Positions 8,702 to 16,856 of a stretch of 64,000 nt of DNA are shown one piece after another (position 1 is the first letter of the stretch; each line of letters begins with the position of its first letter). Under the pieces are notes generated by a model. That model was not told the DNA's origin. It searched no databases and was given only the letters and a program-made list of their open reading frames with translations. Origin of the DNA: Actinomycetota bacterium. GTDB lineage: Bacteria > Actinomycetota > Actinomycetes > Nanopelagicales > Nanopelagicaceae. Made by a program: the position numbers and the translations under genes. The DNA is taken from assembly GCA_016870715.1 (NCBI GenBank), contig VGAL01000004.1, positions 1 through 64,000 on the forward strand, in the 5' to 3' direction.

Positions 8702-9844
8702 ATGAGTATCACTGATCTTCTTCTGCTTGGGCGAGGAAGTGACCTTGCCAGCGAGCGAGGAGTCTCGTGTACCGGAGAGTTGCCAGCGCCTAGCGACCCA
8801 GAACTACAAGAGCGAGCCCGAATCGCTCGGGCAAAACTCGGTTCATCTGCCTTCGTTCTAGGCCATCACTACCAGCGCGATGAGGTTATTGAATTCGCCG
8901 ACGTAACGGGCGATTCATTTAAATTGGCAAGGGATGCGGCGGCTCGCCCGGATGCTTCATACATCATCTTCTGCGGCGTTCACTTTATGGCCGAAAGTGC
9001 AGACATTCTCACCTCACCGGAACAACAAGTGATTCTGCCGGACTTGGCGGCAGGGTGTTCGATGGCTGACATGGCGAATTACGAACAAGTTGCTCAATGT
9101 TGGTCTGTACTGGAAGAACTGGGCATCGCAACTTCAACTACTCCGGTTACCTACATGAATTCATCGGCGGCCATTAAAGCCTTCACTGGTGAACACAACG
9201 GAACAGTCTGCACCTCTTCTAATGCGCAAACCACACTCACGTGGGCCTTTGAACAAGGCGAGCGAGTTCTTTTTCTTCCGGATCAACACTTGGGACGTAA
9301 TACTGCTGTATTGAAGATGGGCCTCACCGTTGCAGATTGCGTTGTGTGGAACCCTTGGAAGCCACGAGGCGGCCTAACTGATGAGCAAATTAGATCAGCG
9401 AAGATGATTCTTTGGCGAGGTCACTGTTCGGTGCACGCTCGCTTCTCTCTCGAATCAATCAACGAGGTTCGTGCCCGAATTAAAGGTGTAAGCGTCATAG
9501 TGCACCCTGAATGTCAGCATGATGTTGCTATAAATGCGGACATCATTGGTTCCACAGAGCAGATCATCAAAACAATAAGTAACGCACCTTCAGGGAGTAA
9601 ATGGGCTGTGGGGACCGAATTAAATCTCGTAAAAAGACTTGCCCAACAAAATCCTGATAAGCAGATTGTTTTCCTCGATAAATCCGTCTGCTATTGCTCC
9701 ACTATGAATCGAATTGACCTGCCTCATCTCGTTTGGGCAATGGAATCGTTGGTCGAGGGCAGAGTGGTCAATGAGATCAAGGTCCCCGAGCGAACCGCCC
9801 ATTATGCGCGGGTGGCGCTCGACCGCATGTTGAGTCTTATCTAA
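8702..9844 (+). CDS. nadA: quinolinate synthase
   Basis: A 380-residue NadA that condenses iminoaspartate with dihydroxyacetone phosphate to make quinolinate in de novo NAD synthesis. The three-domain repeat structure is visible, with the active-site segment FVLGHHYQRDEVIEFADVTG and the cluster-binding cysteines in DLAAGCSMADM, VHPECQHDV and VCYCSTMNRIDLP. The length is that of the long actinobacterial NadA. The partner genes nadB and nadC are not next to it here, although they often are in other genomes. It is divergent from erpA. Confidence 0.96.
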   Translation: MSITDLLLLGRGSDLASERGVSCTGELPAPSDPELQERARIARAKLGSSAFVLGHHYQRDEVIEFADVTGDSFKLARDAAARPDASYIIFCGVHFMAESADILTSPEQQVILPDLAAGCSMADMANYEQVAQCWSVLEELGIATSTTPVTYMNSSAAIKAFTGEHNGTVCTSSNAQTTLTWAFEQGERVLFLPDQHLGRNTAVLKMGLTVADCVVWNPWKPRGGLTDEQIRSAKMILWRGHCSVHARFSLESINEVRARIKGVSVIVHPECQHDVAINADIIGSTEQIIKTISNAPSGSKWAVGTELNLVKRLAQQNPDKQIVFLDKSVCYCSTMNRIDLPHLVWAMESLVEGRVVNEIKVPERTAHYARVALDRMLSLI

Positions 9845-9928
9845 GATTAACCCTAGAGTTCACTCTGGAGATCGCTGCAAGCCCCAAATAAACCGACAAG
9901 AGAACGAGAGAGCGAAAGTACAAAAATC

Positions 9929-10450
9929 ATGAGCGAAGAGAAGAAGAATAAGCCGACGCCTAAGCGAAATGCGAAGAAGGTGACCCCTGCCCTTGCCCCA
10001 GCGGCAACCAAGGAGGCCAAGAAAGCTGAACGTGAGAATGCTCGCCGTCGTCGCATGGAAATGCGCGAGCTCTACATGAAGGGCGATGAGCGCGCCCTAC
10101 CTAAACGAGATAAAGGTCCAGTCAAAAAATTCGCCCGAGATTATGTTGATTCTCGCTGGTCTATTGCCGAGTTTTTCTTGCCGCTCTTAATGGTGGTTCT
10201 GCTGTTGACTGCCCTACCTAATGTCACTGTCAAGATCTTGGCCACACTCTTGATGTATATAGTCGTGCTCATTTCAGTACTTGATGGAATCTGGATGGGT
10301 CGACAAATCAAAAAACATTGCGCTAGCAAATTTCCCAATGAATCAGCTAAAGGTGTCTCCATGTATGCATGGATGCGCTCTACTCAAATTCGCAGATTAA
10401 GAACGCCAGCACCGCAAGTTGATCGCGGAACCAAATTAATTAATGGTTAA
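9929..10450 (+). CDS. DUF3043 family membrane protein
   Basis: A 173-residue protein with a Lys/Arg-rich N-terminal half (residues 1-70, low complexity and highly basic) followed by two predicted membrane helices (about residues 88-130) and a short basic tail. This matches the actinobacterial family DUF3043, which from memory is found near nadA in other actinobacteria too. Its function is unknown. The basic N-terminus suggests contact with nucleic acid, phospholipid or ribosome, but this is only inference. It ends one base before the convergent aldo/keto reductase gene. Confidence 0.8.
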   Translation: MSEEKKNKPTPKRNAKKVTPALAPAATKEAKKAERENARRRRMEMRELYMKGDERALPKRDKGPVKKFARDYVDSRWSIAEFFLPLLMVVLLLTALPNVTVKILATLLMYIVVLISVLDGIWMGRQIKKHCASKFPNESAKGVSMYAWMRSTQIRRLRTPAPQVDRGTKLING

Positions 10451-11452
10451 TTAGGGGCGCGGATTCGGACTCACATCTTTCGCTGGATCGCGCTCGGCAA
10501 TTGAGCCAATCGCGTCATCGATTGCTCGCATCACATCTGCGCTGAGCTTGACTCCGGCAGCCTTAACATTCTCTTTGACTTGCTTTGCTTTAGATGCCCC
10601 AATGATTGCGCTTGAGACATTCTTGTTTTGTAGCACCCAAGCAACTGCAAGTTGAGCCATCGTTAGACCGCAATCACTTGCAATTGGCTCTAACTTTGCT
10701 ACTTCGCGAAGAATGTCATCGTTCATCCAGCGAGAAATCATGGCAGCGCCACTCTTCTTATCGGTTGCGCGCGAACCTACTGGCGGTTTTTTGCCTGGCA
10801 GATACTTTCCTGAGAGCACGCCTTGTGCAACTGGAGACCAAACGATTTGGCCGATACCTTCGCGCTCTGAGAGCGGCACAACCTCTGCTTCGATGACACG
10901 CCATAACATCGAATATTGAGGTTGACTGGAAACAAAGCGATCGAAGCCTAATTCTTTTTGAATAGTGAGCGCGCTTTGAATCTCACTTGCTCGCCATTGC
11001 GAGAAACCAATGTAATTGACCTTGCCTTGTCGAATTAAGTCATCAAATGCACGAAGCGTCTCGTCAAGTGGAGTTTCATAATCGAAACGATGGGCCTGAT
11101 AGAGATCGATGTGGTCAGTTTGCAATCTCTTTAATGATGCGTGGACGGACTCCATGATGTGCTTCCGCGAGAGTCCGCGATCATTCTTGCCTGGTCCGGT
11201 CGGCCAGTAGACCTTGGTGAAGAGTTCGTATGACTCGCGTCGCACTCCCTTGAGGGCCTTGCCTAGAACAGACTCGGCTTTGGTGCCGGCGTAGACATCA
11301 GCAGTATCAAAAGTCGTAATCCCAGCATCAAATGCCGCACGCACACACTTGATGGCCTCCTCTGCGGCTACTTGAGAGCCATGAGTAATCCAATTTCCGT
11401 AAGAGATCTCTGATACATACATGCCGGAACGGCCAAGGCGTCGATATTCCAT
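10451..11452 (-). CDS. aldo/keto reductase
   Basis: A 333-residue TIM-barrel NADPH-dependent oxidoreductase, closest in pattern to the YghZ/Kv-channel-beta-type group: MEYRRLGRSGMYVSEISYG at the N-terminus, the catalytic DTADVYAGTKAESVLGKAL segment with Tyr, the KVYWPTG Lys region, and His in YQAHRFD. The C-terminal GASKAKQVKENVKA binds the cofactor phosphate. The substrate is unknown; members reduce methylglyoxal and other aldehydes. TAATGT lies 6 nt before the ATG, a leaderless promoter, and is divergent from the cobalamin riboswitch. Confidence 0.9.
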   Translation of the reverse strand: MEYRRLGRSGMYVSEISYGNWITHGSQVAAEEAIKCVRAAFDAGITTFDTADVYAGTKAESVLGKALKGVRRESYELFTKVYWPTGPGKNDRGLSRKHIMESVHASLKRLQTDHIDLYQAHRFDYETPLDETLRAFDDLIRQGKVNYIGFSQWRASEIQSALTIQKELGFDRFVSSQPQYSMLWRVIEAEVVPLSEREGIGQIVWSPVAQGVLSGKYLPGKKPPVGSRATDKKSGAAMISRWMNDDILREVAKLEPIASDCGLTMAQLAVAWVLQNKNVSSAIIGASKAKQVKENVKAAGVKLSADVMRAIDDAIGSIAERDPAKDVSPNPRP

Positions 11453-11498
11453 AGCGGCACATTACCCAAAGTGCTCGCTATTGCCACCAATTAGTGGC

Positions 11499-11504
11499 TA
11501 TGCT
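11499..11504 (+). promoter_or_regulatory. -10 box of the riboswitch transcript
   Basis: TATGCT fits the TANNNT -10 pattern used across the window and would start transcription near 11511, just before the cobalamin riboswitch. No clear -35 is seen. Confidence 0.4.
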
Positions 11505-11524
11505 CACGACCAACAATTGAATAT

Positions 11525-11650
11525 TCTCAAAAATTCCCACTACGTGGGGGAAGTCCGGTGCAAATCCGGCGCTGACCCGCAACCGTAATGCTTTCTATTC
11601 TCGCATCGAGCGAGGGTTCTAAGTTGAGTCGGATTACCCACTAGAGGAAG
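11525..11650 (+). ncRNA. cobalamin riboswitch
   Basis: The conserved core is obvious: GGGGGAAGTCCGGTGCAAAT followed by CCGGCGCTGACCCGCAACCG (about 11546-11585), then a variable arm and the B12-box-like AGTCGGATTACCCACT (about 11627-11642). This is the adenosyl/methyl-cobalamin aptamer. The 306-bp region 11453-11758 between the reductase and the lipoprotein gene holds this riboswitch and its leader and no other gene. It should repress the downstream B12 transporter operon when cobalamin is plentiful. The exact ends are approximate. Confidence 0.92.
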
Positions 11651-11734
11651 AACGCCAAAACACCCGTCGTGGTTTGCGGGGCGGCCTTGATAAGAGTGTG
11701 GAGATCTCGCCCGCTCTTCTCTTTCCAGCCTTGT

Positions 11735-11756
11735 GGACCCTTTATTGAAAGGATCC
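11735..11756 (+). promoter_or_regulatory. Shine-Dalgarno-sequestering hairpin (riboswitch expression platform)
   Basis: GGACCCTTT and AAAGGATCC form a 9-bp stem with one mismatch around an ATTG loop. The 3' arm contains the AAAGGA ribosome-binding site that lies 5 nt before the GTG start at 11759. When formed, the hairpin would hide the site, so the riboswitch probably acts on translation; there is no U-tract for a terminator. Confidence 0.6.
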
Positions 11757-11758
11757 CA

Positions 11759-12343
11759 GTGTCAGTTTCACAAAGATTAGGTAAAAAACTCAGCGCACTT
11801 GCGCTTATTCTCCTCGCAATCGCATTAAGCGGTTGCTCCACTTCTTCCGATACTTCCGGAGCGAGTGCCGAAAGTTCAGACTCCCCCGTCGGTTACCGCT
11901 ACTGGGGCTATTCACAAAGTAGCGAAGATGGCAGAACCTGGATTACCGCCATGGAAGGTCCTGCAACCACAGATCCCCAAGATGGAACAGTCGAGGGATG
12001 GAATTACACATTGTCAGCCGAAGGCGTTGTAGATCCACAGCCACCCGCACTTGCGCCAGATTTCCAAACTCTCTGTGGCGCTACTGCGGAAAAAGATGGC
12101 GCAAAACGAATTGGATATGTCATCGAATTTGGCAATTCTGCAATTCATCCCGAAGGTGATATCGCCCCAACAGCGCTGCAAGGATGTGCATCAGTTCCTG
12201 TAGATGCTTCCGGAATCGATGTCCTTAACGCTGTAACAGAGGTCCGAGCTGGTGAGGGAGGATTCATTTGTGGTCTTGCAGGTTTTCCCTCCAAAGATTG
12301 CGGCGCAGATCCCATTCCAGTACCTGAGTCAATGCGTGAATAA
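11759..12343 (+). CDS. secreted lipoprotein of a cobalamin-riboswitch ECF operon (SCO2322-like)
   Basis: A 194-residue protein, chosen to start at GTG 11759 because AAAGGA lies 5 nt upstream and the N-terminus then becomes a proper lipoprotein signal: basic QRLGKK, a hydrophobic stretch, and lipobox LSGC. The frame is open further upstream to 11669, but this part would overlap the riboswitch leader. The mature part begins with a Ser/Ala-rich linker, then VGYRYWGYSQSSEDGRTW and a GP motif, and has four further cysteines that could form disulfides. It resembles what I remember of SCO2322-family proteins that accompany ECF transporters; this match is tentative. Position suggests a role in surface capture of corrinoids. 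Confidence 0.7.
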   Translation: MSVSQRLGKKLSALALILLAIALSGCSTSSDTSGASAESSDSPVGYRYWGYSQSSEDGRTWITAMEGPATTDPQDGTVEGWNYTLSAEGVVDPQPPALAPDFQTLCGATAEKDGAKRIGYVIEFGNSAIHPEGDIAPTALQGCASVPVDASGIDVLNAVTEVRAGEGGFICGLAGFPSKDCGADPIPVPESMRE

Positions 12344-12364
12344 CTGAAGGACGATGAAAGTTAG

Positions 12365-13360
12365 ATGGTCGATGTGAGGACGTTACATCCGCTTGCTTGG
12401 TGGAGTTGGGGCATATCGCTTGCAATTGCCACTAGTCGAGCAGGAAATTTTTGGCTGCTGGGGGGAATTATCTTCGCCGCCATAATTGTCACGTTCTCAC
12501 GTCGCTCTGACGACCCCTGGGCCAACGCGCTCAGCGTCGGAATCAAGATTGCTTGTATCGCTCTGCTCTTGAGGATGTTCATTGCAATTCTTTTTAGCAT
12601 TCCAGAGCAAGGGAAAGTCCTCTTCACAATTCCCCGAATCAAGCTTCCGGAGTGGCTGGCTGGAATTTTCCTGGGCGGAGATGTCACGCAAGAACGACTG
12701 CAATTTGTTTTACTGGAGTCACTAACAATCTTTGCCTTGGTTGTCGCAATCGCCGCAGCAAGCTCACTTGCCAATCCAAAGCAGACGTTACGAGCGCTAC
12801 CCGGGGTACTTCACGAGGCGGGGGTCGCCTTAATCATCGCCACCACGCTCATACCGCACTTTGTGATGAGCGTGAAACGAATCCGGCAAGCGCGTGCGCT
12901 GCGCGGCGATGAGGAAAGGTTTGGATTTAAAAAAACTTTAGTTCCACTCTTTGAAGAGGCGCTGGAGCGCGCGTTGGTTCTTGCCGAATCAATGGAGGCC
13001 CGTGGTTATGGGCATAAACCAAAGAATAGGAATCCGTTAGTACCCACCTTGACCATGTTTGCAGGACTGTTAGCGCTCCTGTACTCAATCATCTCTCTAG
13101 TGATCGGCAATAGTTATCAGATCTCTCTAATTCTTTCTTCAACTCTAATTATCTTCTCGCTGTACTTAGGAAATCGAAATAATTCCCGGACAAAATACCG
13201 CCCACAAAAATGGGGGTTCCGTGAAACCTTCGTTTTGATAATGGGAGTTATATCGATTGTTGTCGCTGGTGCCTCTTTTACTCTGCTATTAGCAGTCCTC
13301 CTATTTTTGGTTGCACTTGCTCCAATGTTGGTCACAGGTCGTGAAAGAGTCCTGACATGA
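12365..13360 (+). CDS. ecfT: ECF transporter transmembrane component EcfT
   Basis: A 331-residue membrane protein with hydrophobic segments at both ends and a soluble middle part carrying the two coupling motifs typical of EcfT/CbiQ: ALRGDEERFGF and ESMEARGYGHKPK (the A-R-G pattern). These contact the ATPases. It lies 21 nt after the lipoprotein gene, and its stop overlaps the start of the ATPase gene, so it belongs to the riboswitch-controlled operon. With the fused ATPase and the S component it forms a complete energy-coupling-factor transporter, probably for cobalamin. Confidence 0.88.
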   Translation: MVDVRTLHPLAWWSWGISLAIATSRAGNFWLLGGIIFAAIIVTFSRRSDDPWANALSVGIKIACIALLLRMFIAILFSIPEQGKVLFTIPRIKLPEWLAGIFLGGDVTQERLQFVLLESLTIFALVVAIAAASSLANPKQTLRALPGVLHEAGVALIIATTLIPHFVMSVKRIRQARALRGDEERFGFKKTLVPLFEEALERALVLAESMEARGYGHKPKNRNPLVPTLTMFAGLLALLYSIISLVIGNSYQISLILSSTLIIFSLYLGNRNNSRTKYRPQKWGFRETFVLIMGVISIVVAGASFTLLLAVLLFLVALAPMLVTGRERVLT

Positions 13361-14976
13361 TTAGATTCAATAACGTCACACTCATCTATCCCTATGTTCA
13401 GCGAACAATTTTTGAGGACCTTTCCTTCGAAGTTCCCGAGGGCGAATTTGTTCTGGTCATGGGTGATACAGGGGCAGGAAAATCGACCTTATTAAAATTA
13501 ATGAACGGGCTAGTGCCACACCATACTGGTGGCATCTTCTCCGGCTCGATCATGGTCGATGGCAAAGATACTGCGCTCCATAAACCCCGAGATCTAGTAG
13601 ACGTGATTGCTATCGTTGGCCAAAATCCGGCTTTGGGTTTTGTCACGGATACCGTAGAAGAAGAATTGGTTTTTGGAATGGAATCCTTGGGTGTAGCACC
13701 TGAGGTTATGCGTAAGCGAGTCGAAGATATGCTCGACCTTCTCGCATTGACCCCGTTGCGACAGCGCAAACTTAGTTCATTGAGCGGCGGTGAAGCGCAA
13801 AGGGTTGCAATCGCCTCGGTCTTAACCATGAACCCAAAAATTCTCCTTCTCGATGAGCCAACAAGTGCTCTAGACCCGATTGCGGCCGAGGAGGTTTTGG
13901 CAACGCTCTCTCGCTTAGTTCATGATCTAGGGATTACCGTTGTGATTGCTGAACACAAATTAGAACGAGTGTTGCAATTCGTTGATCGGGTGATTTATGT
14001 TCGCAACGAGAGAGAAGTTGCAGTTGGGTTTCCTCAAGAAATACTGAAGGACTCAACGTTGGCACCTCCGATTGTCCATCTTTTCCGTGGTCTCGCTGGT
14101 GAAATCTCTGATAAAGAAGTACCGCTCACCGTTCGCGATGCTCGCAGACAACTCGGGGATCTAGCCGCCGCACTCTCACCTATGCAACGAAATCAACCCG
14201 CCATTGCTGCCGAACCACTGCTGGAGTTAGAGAGTGTTGCAATCCACTATGGGGCCAAGGTGGCGCTGAAGAACGTTTCACTGGCAATCTCCCCTGGCGA
14301 AATTGTGGCGATTATGGGGCGTAATGGCGCGGGTAAATCCACTTTACTTTCCAGTATTGCCGGTCTGCGGAAACTTGAACGAGGTCTGGTGAGAGTCTGT
14401 GGTCTCGACCCCCAGATACTTAAAGGTAAGGATTTAATAGCCAAAATTGGATTTGTCCCACAAGAAGCCAGCGACCTGCTCTACGCGCAGAGCGTGGAAG
14501 AAGAATTGCGCCATAGCGATCATGACAATGGCGTGACATCAGGAACCACCTCACGTTTGCTTGCGAGATTGCTGCCGGATATCGACGTGCATGTACATCC
14601 ACGAGATCTCTCTGAAGGTGAGCGTCTCTGTCTTGTCTTAGCAATAGTTCTAGCAAACAATCCGCCCCTTTTACTATTGGATGAACCCACTAGAGGGCTC
14701 GACTATCGCGCGAAAGATCGACTCATTACGGCAATTCGCGAATGTAGGGATCTTAAGTCAGCGGTGATAGTTGCCTCTCATGATGTGGAGTTGATTGCAG
14801 AGATTGCTACTCGGGTAGTTGTGCTCGCTGATGGAGAGATCGTCGCTGATGGTCCTGCTGGAGAGATACTCACCTCCTCTCCGGCATTTGCTCCACAAGT
14901 TGCAAAGGTGCTCGCACCAGCCCAGTGGCTGACTGTCAACGAGGTGTTGAAGTCGATGGGAAAGAGCGCTCCATGA
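13357..14976 (+). CDS. ECF transporter fused ATPase (two ABC domains)
   Basis: A 539-residue protein with two ABC domains in one chain, replacing the usual EcfA1/EcfA2 pair. Domain 1 (about 1-240) has Walker A GDTGAGKSTLLK, signature LSGGEAQRV and Walker B KILLLDEPTS. Domain 2 (about 285-535) has Walker A GRNGAGKSTLLS, a divergent signature LSEGERLCL and Walker B LLLLDEPTRG. The divergence of the second signature suggests unequal ATP sites. The ATG overlaps the ecfT stop, and its own stop overlaps the S component start (ATGA). It powers the putative cobalamin uptake system. Confidence 0.92.
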   Translation: MIRFNNVTLIYPYVQRTIFEDLSFEVPEGEFVLVMGDTGAGKSTLLKLMNGLVPHHTGGIFSGSIMVDGKDTALHKPRDLVDVIAIVGQNPALGFVTDTVEEELVFGMESLGVAPEVMRKRVEDMLDLLALTPLRQRKLSSLSGGEAQRVAIASVLTMNPKILLLDEPTSALDPIAAEEVLATLSRLVHDLGITVVIAEHKLERVLQFVDRVIYVRNEREVAVGFPQEILKDSTLAPPIVHLFRGLAGEISDKEVPLTVRDARRQLGDLAAALSPMQRNQPAIAAEPLLELESVAIHYGAKVALKNVSLAISPGEIVAIMGRNGAGKSTLLSSIAGLRKLERGLVRVCGLDPQILKGKDLIAKIGFVPQEASDLLYAQSVEEELRHSDHDNGVTSGTTSRLLARLLPDIDVHVHPRDLSEGERLCLVLAIVLANNPPLLLLDEPTRGLDYRAKDRLITAIRECRDLKSAVIVASHDVELIAEIATRVVVLADGEIVADGPAGEILTSSPAFAPQVAKVLAPAQWLTVNEVLKSMGKSAP

Positions 14977-15752
14977 AGAACAAATGGCTCTCTTCTCTGG
15001 TGATACTTCTGGCTTCCATAATCGGAGTACTTGCATTCACCTGGCCCCTTTTTATTTCTGCCGAAAATGACAGTGCCGCGCGATGGTTATTCCTTGGATT
15101 AATGCCATTACTGGCCATCATTCTCATCATCGAGATCACTCTTGGTCAGTTAGATGTAAAGGCACTGGCATTCCTTGGAGTGCTGAGCGCAACGGGCGCC
15201 GCCCTTCGCGCTATTGGCGCTGGCGCAGTGGGACTCGAGCCGATTTGGTTTCTCATCATTGTCGGAGGCAAGGCGTTGGGGAAGAGATTTGGTTTCATAC
15301 TCGGACTTACCACAATGCTCGCCTCAGCTTTGCTCACCGGAGGCGTCGGTCCATGGCTTGCATTTCAAATGATGTGCGCAGCATGGATTGGCTGGGGGGC
15401 TGGAGCGCTCCCTAAGGTGAAGGAGCCACTTGAATTAGCGCTTCTCTCGTTTTATGGAGTGGTCACTGCTCTTCTCTTTGGCGCAATGATGGATCTCCAA
15501 CTCTGGCCGTGGATTGTCTCCCCTGCAACCTCGATTGCATACCTACCTGGTGCGGGGGTGCTGGATAACCTTCAGCGCTTCATGGTCTTCCATTTTGCAA
15601 CTGCTCTTGCATGGGATATTCCTCGTGCAATTTTCAACGCCACATTAATTCTTTTGCTAGGTCGTCCAATTCTTAATTCGTTACGTCGTGCAATACGTCG
15701 AGGAAATGTTCTTATTAATCGCGAACATGCGAAGGCACAAATGGCGGTTTAA
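14973..15752 (+). CDS. ECF transporter S component, probably cobalamin-specific
   Basis: A 259-residue integral membrane protein with six or seven hydrophobic segments and small loops, in the size range of CbrT-type S components that bind the vitamin. I place the start at ATG 14973, which overlaps the ATPase stop by four bases; an upstream in-frame extension to 14925 would lie inside the ATPase gene. Substrate assignment rests on the cobalamin riboswitch that leads the operon, not on residues I can identify. The 3' end overlaps the end of convergent gcvT by 38 bp. Confidence 0.82.
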   Translation: MKNKWLSSLVILLASIIGVLAFTWPLFISAENDSAARWLFLGLMPLLAIILIIEITLGQLDVKALAFLGVLSATGAALRAIGAGAVGLEPIWFLIIVGGKALGKRFGFILGLTTMLASALLTGGVGPWLAFQMMCAAWIGWGAGALPKVKEPLELALLSFYGVVTALLFGAMMDLQLWPWIVSPATSIAYLPGAGVLDNLQRFMVFHFATALAWDIPRAIFNATLILLLGRPILNSLRRAIRRGNVLINREHAKAQMAV

Positions 15753-16821
15753 CAATAACCGCCCCTAACGCCCGTCCTCTAACGTCGATAAACAACTGCT
15801 CCCCAACTTCAATGCCAGCTTCAATGAAGGCTAGGGCAATCCCCTGTTTAAGCGTTGGAGAGAAGGTTCCGCTTGTCACCTCGCCAACCACTGCTCCCAC
15901 CGAATTACGGACAAACATTCCCGCGCGTGGAATTCCTCTATCGGTCAGTAGTAATCCACGGAGTAATCGCTCGACTCCTTTTGCTTGTTGCACGCGAAGC
16001 GCATCATGGCCAATAAAGAATTTCTTCTGCCAGCCCACCGCCCAGGAGAGATTGGCATCTAAAGGAGAGATGTCCAGGGAGAGTTCGTGGCCGTGGAGTG
16101 GGTAACCCATCTCTGTTCGCAAGGTATCGCGCGCACCAAGACCTGCAATCTTTCCGTCGAGCGCCAATATCGTTCTACTTAAGTTGTTCCACAATGAAAC
16201 TGCGATCTCGCGCGGTGGAATTAATTCATAACCATGTTCACCTGAATATCCAGTGCGACAAAGCGTAAAAGTGGAGCCTTCGAAAGTAATTTCCGCAAAA
16301 GACATGTATTCGAGAGAAACATTTATGCCAATCTGAGCCAGCACACGGGATGACAATGGTCCTTGCAGAGCAATGACTGCAAAATCTTGATGGAGATTGG
16401 TAAGAGAGAGATGTGCATCAGTGAGCGAACGCCTTTCATTCAAGGTGTTGAAGACTTCTCCGGAGTTTGCTGCATTTGGCACAATGAAAATTTCGTCATC
16501 ACCTTTGCAGTAAACAATGACATCATCAATTACTCCACCATCCGGTGCGCAGAGCAATGAGTATTGCGCTTGCCCCGCGATAATTTTGTTCAGATCGTTG
16601 GTGAAAATCTCATTGGCCCACGCCTTCGCACCGGCACCGGAAATAGATATCTTTCCCAGATGTGAAACATCAAAGATGGCTACCGTCTCACGTACCGCTT
16701 CATGCTCGGCCAAGGTTCCACCCCCGATGGGGGCGGGATATTCCAGGGGCATCTGCCACCCTGCAAAGTCACCCAACTTTGCCCCTAGGGAGCGATGGAC
16801 CTCAAGGAGGGGCGATTCCAT
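15715..16821 (-). CDS. gcvT: aminomethyltransferase (glycine cleavage T protein)
   Basis: A 368-residue folate-dependent enzyme that moves the aminomethyl carbon from the lipoylated H protein to tetrahydrofolate. The N-terminal EVHRSLGAKLGDFAGWQMPL, the FDVSHLGKISISG segment, and the C-terminal GEVTSGTFSPTLKQGIALAF match GcvT. TAAGTT followed by 6 nt precedes the ATG, so the mRNA looks leaderless. It is divergent from pepA with only 35 bp between the two starts. gcvH and gcvP are not in the window. The nearby lipB/lipA genes supply the lipoyl group for the system. Confidence 0.94.
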   Translation of the reverse strand: MESPLLEVHRSLGAKLGDFAGWQMPLEYPAPIGGGTLAEHEAVRETVAIFDVSHLGKISISGAGAKAWANEIFTNDLNKIIAGQAQYSLLCAPDGGVIDDVIVYCKGDDEIFIVPNAANSGEVFNTLNERRSLTDAHLSLTNLHQDFAVIALQGPLSSRVLAQIGINVSLEYMSFAEITFEGSTFTLCRTGYSGEHGYELIPPREIAVSLWNNLSRTILALDGKIAGLGARDTLRTEMGYPLHGHELSLDISPLDANLSWAVGWQKKFFIGHDALRVQQAKGVERLLRGLLLTDRGIPRAGMFVRNSVGAVVGEVTSGTFSPTLKQGIALAFIEAGIEVGEQLFIDVRGRALGAVIVKPPFVPSHVRD

Positions 16822-16844
16822 AACCGCAACTTACCGCGAATCGT

Positions 16845-16850
16845 TAGGCT
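16845..16850 (+). promoter_or_regulatory. leaderless promoter -10 box of pepA
   Basis: TAGGCT with 6 nt to the ATG at 16857. In the same 35-bp interval the gcvT -10 box TAAGTT runs the other way, so both divergent genes have leaderless promoters. Confidence 0.6.
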
Positions 16851-16856
16851 CGTCCC

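Noticed and set aside
11669-11758. Extended N-terminus of the B12-operon lipoprotein
   Set aside because: It would run through the riboswitch leader, and the lipoprotein signal starts only at GTG 11759 behind an AAAGGA site.
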